Positions 19,901 to 25,000 of a stretch of DNA of 25,000 nt are shown here, piece by piece; the first letter of the stretch is position 1, and every line of letters begins with the position of its first letter. The notes under the pieces are model-generated. The model was not told the origin of the DNA. It saw nothing but the letters and a program-made list of their open reading frames with translations, and searched no databases. The stretch comes from Prorocentrum cordatum (lineage: Eukaryota; Sar; Dinophyceae; Prorocentrales; Prorocentraceae). Location: assembly GCA_963575745.1 (NCBI GenBank), contig CAUYUJ010016291.1, positions 117,539 to 142,538 on the forward strand, written 5' to 3'. Made by a program: the position numbers and the translations under genes.

Positions 19901-20676
19901 GCCTCCAGCAGCAGGGCCATCTCGGCCAAGCCTGCTGCTGGGAGGCGCTCGTAGTCGACGGGCGTGAAGCCGTCCACGCCGGTGCCTGCGTTCGCCTTCA
20001 TCCTTCGGCATGCCTTGACGATGCTGGTGGGGCCGATGGGCTCGAGCGGGGCGTCGACCGCCTCAGCTCGGATCTGCCTGAACAGCTCCCTGGCGTCGCT
20101 GAGGCTGACGGTAGTGGGAGCCCATAGCTTCTTGTAATGCTTCATCTTCTCGTCCATGATATCTTTGGGGTGGTAGATGGTGCGTCCGTCCATGGCCAGC
20201 TCGACCGCTGGTAAGACCTTGGGCTTCAAGGACTTGTGGAAAATCCCGCACGCCTTCGGCTCCGTCACCCACTGACGGAAGTCGTGCAGCGATGACTGGA
20301 CTGCTACCCGCTGGGCTCGAGCTGCCACACGTTTGGCACATCGTTCCCATGATTCCAGTACTGGTAGGGCAACCTGGCCTCCGCAGCGCAGAAACTCGGT
20401 CCACTTCTCCCACGGCGGGTCCTTGTCGAGCCTTAGCAAACCATGGGCGTCGGCAGGAACATCGCCAAGGAGCTTATGGCAAGCGGTGCGGTATCCACCC
20501 AGCTGTACATGTCCGTTGTCACGCAACGTGTGCCGCAAGACTCCAGCCACAACTGTGCACACTCTCGTCCACCATTGAGCTCGACCATCTCGTAAGTGGA
20601 GCTGCCGACGGTGTGAAGCCTCGTGGACCGAGCGTACACGAAACTGTGGACCGTTCGCATGCGGCGTGCCAGCCAT
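16924..20676 (-). CDS. LINE reverse transcriptase with RNase H and zinc-binding regions
   Basis: A 1250-residue protein from ATG at 20676 to TAA at 16924. It would copy element RNA into DNA at the insertion site. The RT core spans about residues 215-490: motif A has LDIEAFYDSIPW with Asp353, and motif C reads WIDD (Asp445, Asp446), a variant of the usual YxDD or FADD. A CxxC...HxxxxC knuckle at 802-819 follows the thumb/linker. RNase H spans about 890-1045 with Asp897, Glu946, Asp966, His1013 and Asp1036 in the expected order. The C-terminal part has Cys1124, 1128, 1131, His1175, 1178 and Cys1191, 1194, 1209, probably a further zinc module. The preceding in-frame codons are open back to a TAA at 20680-20682, only one codon before this ATG. 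The protein may therefore be the 3' part of a longer ORF2 cut by a stop. Confidence 0.95.
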   Translation of the reverse strand: MAGTPHANGPQFRVRSVHEASHRRQLHLRDGRAQWWTRVCTVVAGVLRHTLRDNGHVQLGGYRTACHKLLGDVPADAHGLLRLDKDPPWEKWTEFLRCGGQVALPVLESWERCAKRVAARAQRVAVQSSLHDFRQWVTEPKACGIFHKSLKPKVLPAVELAMDGRTIYHPKDIMDEKMKHYKKLWAPTTVSLSDARELFRQIRAEAVDAPLEPIGPTSIVKACRRMKANAGTGVDGFTPVDYERLPAAGLAEMALLLEAVEATLTWPVQVLLIIARLTPKKSSGDRAIGLVSMLGRVWSMIREEEIQVWSKEQSAHWDAAIRGNSCLQEAFLRSISEEVAHNFKMQHGHAMLDIEAFYDSIPWQPLVAAALRLKFPPVVLYLELVQCVAPRALEQMGAATDPFEPSQSVVQGLRSGTRFAKALTHFVMEAVTTVHPQFDHRLWIDDLSQRMAGSRKALRRQMVECIVFTCEQLKLRKLKVAAKSIIMCTNMHDTRAIVKDVRSRGYEIRGVSQATYLGVDFGCGRMARSTRRARETKHKQISTKIREYTKASRQYHVTAKLQKQGGLPAGLYGHQVHGVFGQQMVSVRRRLGQSVSAGNRGRCLTALLDIKTPDMDPAHTLPVKAVDMWLRTWRDHPAIRPSVRRIWPVILSNLQGKTHAEQAQQVRGPVSAVILNLLRAGWTPTTATTWSYPTGPNSYEEWNFPDECYTGDPHIDTHDAILSDLKESLCVNTWRHASMQYLGSGLQNGVDNDSYRRLVRQLSEADNGKRLAETMVMVSTAGCWTKDRKASLIRAYAGDNICDRCRAAPETAKHRYWECSENINSRAFASSEHLVPQAVAQLDSEEGFWARGLIPRDWTAVPPPVSAPAWFATGVNEVEVGCLGVGSRELPVIVAGDASGGPDSKSPRLRRVGVAIVKFASLHPLVVDSSISGPLWGPRQVVARGELCAFMLALKTTRDHLVYITDFEPLANSWYECAYRTPRGPDADLWALIRQLMLHRPHHCVSVLFTPSHQDEEDICAGRATSSLVLANTVVDEIAGAAALACRIPESVRQQIQIHERRALLVRTRLLKATLDCFVAEKSVALEARDRKREGVPPPPPPLPRPPAAAALAPLLSAHRLSECRQKCSKCFGSASKATTAEFWNSVCPPLVNVDGTLLSPAVGSRIHVAGGWLHSSHLLNYHMALRIWLCGRCGAFSDQQLRSLGKACTDITPTGRVYLDRIRDGLAPKALSKADLERRQRKVSLCPEV

Positions 20677-20679
20677 GGC

Positions 20680-21012
20680 TTAATCGTGGTGCGCGAGGAT
20701 GGCGCGCTCTGCCGTGGTCGCCCACGCGGCATATAAACCTGATATTGTGGCGGAGTGTTTTGGTTCGAGCCGAAACGCTACGGAGCGCAGCAAAGGAGGG
20801 GGGACATATTCTAAACAAGTGGCTCCTGACGCAAACCAGACATCTTCCCGAATCTGACACCACAAATCCTGCGGTATCTTGAACGACGGTTCGGGGGTGG
20901 TCGCGGCAGGGCCAGTCTGCTCGGGCTCGGCTCCTCGGGTGTCTTCCATGGCATGGTCGTTTACACCGTCAGGGGGGGGCTGGCCCGAATTGGGGGGGGG
21001 CTGAGACCGCAC
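20680..21012 (-). pseudogene. LINE ORF2 linker segment, in frame with RT and ending in TAA
   Basis: About 110 codons open in the same frame as the RT. It begins near G-rich homopolymers (G8 at 20972-20979 and G9 at 20992-21000 on the plus strand) and stops at TAA 20680-20682, one codon before the RT ATG. The first half is Pro/Glu/Thr-rich. The second half (after residue 45) has ordinary composition and probably continues into the RT N-terminus in an intact element. It has no good start of its own (GTG at its left edge), supporting the view that it is an internal piece of ORF2. Its function is unknown. Confidence 0.55.
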
Positions 21013-21653
21013 ATAGACGCATCGATGCCAGCAGTGGCACCAGTCTCCCGATGACTGTCACGTGCTGGCTGATTCGGAGTCCTGGGCGCGGGGAGAGGGG
21101 CCGAGGGAGGGGCAGCAAGGGCTGGCGTGACAATATGTTGGCTGATCGTCACGTCAGGACAGAAATTAAGCTCGTTTTCCCAAGGGTCGGGCTCATCAGG
21201 CCAGACGTCGAGATCGAGCTCTGGTTCAAAATCTTGAGTCGCAGGATCCATCCCTGTAGGACCCTCAACTCTCCCTACGTCGTCGTGAGACTCAGACTGA
21301 ACACAGTCCCCAAAAAGAGAATTTATAATCCCAACACGCTTGGCAGCAGCCTCAGCTTGGGCCGACTGCCTCAGAGACTTCGCACGGGAGCTCTTGGAAC
21401 CAAGAGTGGGAGCCGTCTGGGGCCTAGCCACCTGGGGCAGCCTAAGGGGCATCTCGAGGACCCTGGTGACCAACTGGAGGCCCGAGCTCCTAAGAGTGAG
21501 GTGCAGACCTACATGCGGTTTCCAGCTCACATCGCGGACGACGGTCAGATCCTTGACGAAGGGAAGGGCAGATTGCGAGCAGACCATATAATCCAAGAGC
21601 GAGTCTGGAGCATTTTTTCCTCGCGCACGTGCCCACGCCTCCTTGCGCCACAC
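20961..21653 (-). pseudogene. LINE endonuclease, C-terminal part (shifted frame)
   Basis: This frame carries the missing end of the APE/EEP endonuclease. It has a LLDYMVCS motif (Asp at about residue 21 of the frame) and WKPHVGLHL with the catalytic His at about residue 47. It continues as a charged, Pro-rich linker with an acidic patch (DLDVWPDEPDPWENE). It has no ATG start and overlaps the upstream endonuclease frame by 163 bp, as expected for two halves of one gene separated by a +1 shift. The most likely shift point is the T6 run at 21613-21618 on the plus strand. It returns to the RT frame near the G8/G9 runs at 20972-21000. Confidence 0.8.
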
Positions 21654-22212
21654 GGATGATCCCGTCTACCTGCTGAATGAAGCTGGAGGCCTGCAGCACG
21701 GTGGGGTCCATGTTGAAATCGCCGATGACGAGCCACGGGATGCGCACCGACTTGAGCAATCCTCCCAGTCGTCCATACCGACGCTTGTTGTGGCCCGTCA
21801 TCTGAATCGAGGAGTAGCCGTAGAGCAGGACGACCAAGAGGCTGTAGCCCGTCTGGTGGATCACCATCGGCAGGAAGCCGTCCAGCGCCGACGTCCCAAC
21901 ATCGGATAACTGAGCAGCTGCTGCCCGAGCCTCAGGGAGAAGGTGTGCTTGAAGATGCTTCCGTGCAAGGACCATTTCTCCACCTTCATTCGATCTGTCT
22001 CGCTTGTCAGCTGAAACTGTCTTGCCTGACTCGCGTGCTGGATTGTGGTACAATCTAAGCTTCTGCAGTCGAGCCTTTTTATCCCATTCATGCAGTTCGG
22101 CCGAGGAGTGGACATGTGTCTCCAGGAAGCCGAAGAAGTGGTATGTAGCCGAATTCTTGACCAGGTACTTCCAAACTTTGTCAGAGAGCTCCGTCACGCT
22201 CGCGACAAACAT
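21490..22212 (-). pseudogene. LINE endonuclease (EEP/APE type), N-terminal part
   Basis: Nicks target DNA to prime reverse transcription in this class of element. The frame is the same as ORF1 and RT. It is open from just after the ORF1 TGA (22273-22275), and the first ATG is at 22212. FLETHV places the metal-binding Glu at residue 31, and WLVIGDFNMDP gives the Asp165/Asn167 signature. Conserved sequence ends at about residue 200 (position about 21613), after which the frame runs on to a stop at 21490 without similarity to endonucleases. The rest of the domain is in the next frame, so this gene is broken by a single-base length change in a homopolymer. In this copy an endonuclease could be made only by frameshifting. 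Confidence 0.85.
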
Positions 22213-22272
22213 GTGCGTGAGCTCCTGACCCTCGGTTGTGTCAAGGGTCCGAGGTGAACCCTCCTGTATTTG

Positions 22273-23469
22273 TCAAGCCGTGGCCGCGGCAGCAGCCGCC
22301 CCAGCCACCTGGCAAGGCGTTGCGCTCTCACCAGTGGCGGCGACCGCTGGGTCGCCATGCCTGGGGGCGGCCGTGCTGTCGGAGCCCTTGCCCTTCGCCT
22401 TGGCCGTCTCGATCATCGCCTGGTAGCGCGCGTCGGACAGCTTCTTCGCTTCCTCTTTGAGCTTCTCGGAACGCTTGGCGTCCTCGCCGTCGGCCTGGGG
22501 CTTCGGTAAGTCCTTCGAGCCCTCCGCCGCTGGCGCCTCTGCAGGTTGAGCCTCTGGTGGAGGGGCCGCTTCGCCTGCCTTGCCCTTGCGCTTCTTGGAC
22601 ATCCTGTCCGTGATGTCCTGCTGGTACTTCTTGGCCTGCTCGAGCCACTGTGTGATCTCCTTCTCTTTACCTTCCAACAGGCCACGCGTGTTGAGAAGGT
22701 CTTGCTGGAGTGTCTGCAGTGCAGCTCGCTCAGGCTCCGTGCAATCCATCTTGTCCAGGCCCGCAAAGAAGGTCTCGTCCCACTCAAGCTTGAACATGGG
22801 TCCCTTCTGCTGGCTCTGGCTCTGCGTGTTCGTGTTGACGTCATGGACGCCCTCTGCCATGGCCACCGCCCGAGCCGCTGCCGTCTTGGCCTCCTTGGCC
22901 TCAGCCAGGCGCAAGGCGGCCGCCTCCTCCTTGGCCTCCGCTGCCTTCGAGCTGGCGCGAAGGCGGAGGACGGAGGCCACGGCTTGCTCATGCAAGTGGT
23001 CCGCGTTCTTGAAGGCCCCGTCCGCTCTCTTCATGGCATCGACGGGGTTGGCTGCAGACGGCGGCGGGTCGCTCTGGATTCGTGTGATCTGCGCCTTGAG
23101 GGCGTTCTGCAGCTCCTTATCGTTGGTCGCTGCCAAGGCCTTGCGCAGGTGCTGCGAGACCTCAGTGCCGCCGCCCTTGCCGCTGCGTTTGACGCCCGAC
23201 GGGGAGGGGCTGCGACTGCGTCGAGCCGACCTGCTGCCGCCGCCGCCTCCCGTGTCGCTGCTGGGCTCCTCCTCGCACTCGTGGAAGTCCTCAAAGTCAT
23301 CGGCCTCCGTGTCTAGGTCGAACCTGACCGTGCCTCTGACTGGCTTCTTGTATAGCGTGAGAACGGTCTGGCAGCCTGGGCACTTCCGCTGGTTCATGCT
23401 GAGAATCGAGTTCCACTCGCAGCGCTTGCATTTGTCGCACCTCGTCCACGGAGGCGTCGACGTCGACAT
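22273..23469 (-). CDS. LINE ORF1-like protein: zinc ribbon, Ser/Arg linker, coiled coil
   Basis: A 398-residue protein, ATG at 23469 to TGA at 22273-22275, probably an RNA-binding ORF1/gag-like component of the element's RNP. The N-terminus has a Cys-rich ribbon (Cys11, 14, 17 and Cys30, 33). It is followed by an acidic segment, a Gly and Ser/Arg-rich stretch (about residues 75-100), then two long Ala/Glu/Lys-rich regions likely to form coiled coil (about 105-205 and 240-300). A Lys-rich KKRKGK patch near 310 and a Pro/Ala-rich tail complete it. No RRM or CCHC knuckle was recognised. It lies directly upstream of the endonuclease in the same frame, separated by one TGA and 20 codons to the next ATG. 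The assignment rests on position and architecture, not on a recognised family motif. Confidence 0.75.
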   Translation of the reverse strand: MSTSTPPWTRCDKCKRCEWNSILSMNQRKCPGCQTVLTLYKKPVRGTVRFDLDTEADDFEDFHECEEEPSSDTGGGGGSRSARRSRSPSPSGVKRSGKGGGTEVSQHLRKALAATNDKELQNALKAQITRIQSDPPPSAANPVDAMKRADGAFKNADHLHEQAVASVLRLRASSKAAEAKEEAAALRLAEAKEAKTAAARAVAMAEGVHDVNTNTQSQSQQKGPMFKLEWDETFFAGLDKMDCTEPERAALQTLQQDLLNTRGLLEGKEKEITQWLEQAKKYQQDITDRMSKKRKGKAGEAAPPPEAQPAEAPAAEGSKDLPKPQADGEDAKRSEKLKEEAKKLSDARYQAMIETAKAKGKGSDSTAAPRHGDPAVAATGESATPCQVAGAAAAAATA

Positions 23470-23624
23470 GCCGCTAACAAGTGTGCTGGTCCGTACAAAA
23501 CCTCTGTCTTGGTCGTGGCCCCAGTGGTGTGGCTGACACCAGGGCCAAGTCCCTCAAGCACCACGTGGAGGTGCAGAGGACCTGGGGGACGGCAAAATGC
23601 TCGAGCCCAAGTTGCTTGAGGCAG
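23470..23624 (-). other. LINE 5' leader
   Basis: About 155 bp between the (GGA)n tract and the ORF1 ATG. No reading frame, spliced-leader relic or recognisable promoter was found. It may contain an internal promoter, as is usual for LINEs, but no motif supports this. Confidence 0.55.
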
Positions 23625-23800
23625 GGGAGGAGGAGGAGGAGGAGGAGGAGGAGGAGGAGGAGGAGGAGGAGGAGGAGGAGGAGGAGGAGGAGGAGGAGGA
23701 GGAGCGAGCAGGAGGAGCGAGCAGGAGCAGGAGGAGCGAGGAGGAGGAGCGAGCAGGAGGAGCGAGGAGGAGCGAGCAGGAGGAGCGAGCAGGGGGAGGG
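23625..23800. repeat. (GGA)n microsatellite abutting the LINE 5' end
   Basis: Pure GGA to about 23700, followed by several copies of GAGCGAGCAGGA interspersed with GGA up to about 23795. The shared interruption with 16823-16834 suggests that both flanks come from the same original array. Confidence 0.93.
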
Positions 23801-24907
23801 CGCGCCTCGCCCGGAGGGCCGCCGAGCCCCCTTCCCGGCTCCGCCGCGGCCCGGTGACGCCGCCCCCCCCCCCCCCCCCCCCGCGGCGGAGCAGCGGTGC
23901 AAGGAGCCAGACCCAGACATCCAGCGTCTCGGAAAAAAAAACGGGTGGATCTTTGTTTGCAAGTTGAGCAAAAACGACACCTCGAAGGAATTGCAAAGAA
24001 GAGACCATGGCCCCTGCCTCGAAGAAACTGTGGTCGAGCGCACTGGCGGTCGAGTGGACCGGGGAAAAAACAACACGCGCGCGCACACGCAATCCCTCTC
24101 CGAAAAATCGGGCGGGTTTGGGTTCGCCGTGTTCGGCCTCCAGGGCTGCTCTCGCGCCCCGGGGCCGGCAACAGACGGCTCGGGGTGAAACCCGGCCTCG
24201 AGGAAGGAGTCGGGACTGTCCGGGGCCCCCGCGCTGGAAACACTTGGGGCATCGGAGGTCTGGGAACCCCCGCGAGGGTGCTGATGAGCCAAGACCTCGT
24301 GATGGTCAAGGGCGCATGAAGTGGGGGGCGCCACCCACGCCCCGCGTGAGCGATCGGAGGGAGTGCTCCGGTGAGCCGCGCTCAGATCGGCAGCTCGGTC
24401 GCGCGCCCCGTCGGCCCTGCTGCCAGAGGCCTCCTCCCCAGCGCTGGCTGCGCGCCTCCCCTCCCTGGCCGAAGCGCGCTCCGAACCAGCCCCCGGGCAC
24501 CCAAAGGCTGTTCCCAGTCGACCGCTCCGTCCGACTTCAGGCACGGCGACGAGGCCCCAGGCGACGACGCAGCCGAAAACCGCCCGATCCTGCAACGAGC
24601 CTCAAGCCGCATCCGACTGGGAGCGGCCAGAAAGGGCGCGATCGGCACGGCAACAACGAGCGACAGCCGGCCAGACCGACCGAAGGCAATCGACTGGCGA
24701 CGCGGCCGCACCGACCGAACCGCGGACACCCTGCTCCTCCTCCGCCAGACGTGGCCCGAGTCCCCAGTGCCCCAACCTTCTCGACCCTCTCCTCCACCCT
24801 CCTCGATTTCCGAAAGGATGTGGTCGACCCCCCCCGTGACACCCCTGCCACTGCCCTGGGGGGCAACGATAGGGGGGACTGGCTCAGGCGGGGAACGTCG
24901 ACCTGGA
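23801..24907. other. GC-rich unique region with a C20 run, no gene recognised
   Basis: It begins with a GC-rich stretch and an uninterrupted run of 20 C (23863-23882), then about 1 kb of mostly unique sequence. Long open frames occur on both strands (plus 24371-24940, 189 codons; minus 23474-24595). They overlap each other and have Arg/Pro/Ser/Ala-rich products with no recognisable domain. No RNA gene was found. Confidence 0.35.
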
Positions 24908-24938
24908 ATCGGCGATACATCGCCGATAGATCGGCGAT
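24908..24938. repeat. ATCGGCGAT inverted-repeat cluster
   Basis: ATCGGCGAT, AC, ATCGCCGAT (a perfect 9-bp inverted repeat), then a further ATCGGCGAT. The motif is the same as in the palindromic element at 14120-14297. Confidence 0.65.
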
Positions 24939-25000
24939 AGGCCCCGATCGTAAATCCACATCTTCCTGGGCAGATTGGGGCTATGAGGCCCTCATCGGCG

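Larger units (their letters stand above)
16871..23624 (-). mobile_element. Nearly full-length non-LTR retrotransposon (LINE), coding strand minus
   Basis: An approximately 6.75-kb element. Along its coding strand it has a leader of about 155 bp, an ORF1-like protein (zinc ribbon and coiled coil), an APE/EEP-type endonuclease, a linker, and reverse transcriptase with RNase H and a C-terminal Cys/His-rich region. A roughly 50-bp 3' UTR ends in three TCATAC repeats rather than poly(A). No LTRs, integrase or protease were seen. Both ends are set by the transition to (GGA)n sequence and are accurate to perhaps 5-10 bp. ORF2 is interrupted by two frame changes and one stop, yet the recognisable catalytic residues are kept, which points to a recently dead copy or to sequencing errors in homopolymers. 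The clade is uncertain. EEP plus RNase H fits the I/Tad-like or related groups of LINEs. Confidence 0.93.

Noticed and set aside
23590-23625. Possible dinoflagellate spliced-leader relic at the LINE 5' end
   Set aside because: Only short partial resemblance (a GGCTCGAG and CATTTTG arrangement on the coding strand). The order and sequence do not match the spliced leader well enough.
24371-24940. A 189-codon plus-strand frame near the window end
   Set aside because: GC-rich sequence that is open on both strands, an Arg/Pro/Ser-rich product and no recognised domain. It cannot be supported as a gene.

Overview
The window looks like accessory, repeat-dominated nuclear DNA from a protist with a large genome, most likely a dinoflagellate. 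This assignment is an inference. It rests on the very high load of micro- and minisatellites, the generally GC-rich non-coding sequence, the near absence of recognisable host genes, and a LINE whose reverse transcriptase is followed by RNase H and a cysteine-rich C-terminal domain of a kind I associate with dinoflagellate retroelements. No bacterial operon, tRNA, rRNA, CRISPR array or intact cellular gene was recognised.

Positions 1 to about 16870 are a patchwork of tandem repeats with short unique stretches between them. In order: a 90-bp minisatellite with a NotI site in almost every unit (112-1700); G-rich polypurine tracts; a TGG/TG/TGCG microsatellite; a 25/28-bp array; a CTTGGGGGCC array; an 87-bp tandem repeat; a GC-rich unassigned kilobase; a cluster of perfect hairpins (5741-5811); a 50-62-bp family with a tRNA B-box-like core; a CAT microsatellite; an 89-bp array; a 12-15-bp array; a pair of about 240-bp direct repeats (8288-8553 and 10211-10440) enclosing two blocks of a roughly 120-bp repeat; a second CTTGGGGCC array; a long TAC microsatellite with an AT-rich tail; CCG/CCT/CGT microsatellites; and a palindrome-rich 178-bp element (14120-14297). 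Most long open frames here are by-products of repeats and are not called as genes.

The one clear coding system is a nearly full-length non-LTR retrotransposon on the minus strand, about 16871-23624. In its own 5' to 3' order it holds a short 5' leader, an ORF1-like protein (zinc ribbon plus coiled coil), an APE/EEP-type endonuclease, a linker, and a 1250-residue reverse transcriptase/RNase H protein with two zinc-binding-like regions, followed by a roughly 50-bp 3' UTR ending in a TCATAC repeat. ORF1, the endonuclease N-terminal part, part of the linker and the RT share one frame. They are separated by a TGA, by two frame changes that coincide with homopolymer runs, and by a TAA. The recognisable catalytic residues are retained.

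The LINE is flanked on both sides by (GGA)n/(TCC)n microsatellite, and both flanks carry the same GAGCGAGCAGGA interruption. This suggests insertion into a pre-existing microsatellite and is the most interesting biological lead in the window. Downstream (23625-25000) is more GGA microsatellite, a C20 run and a GC-rich kilobase with no recognisable gene.
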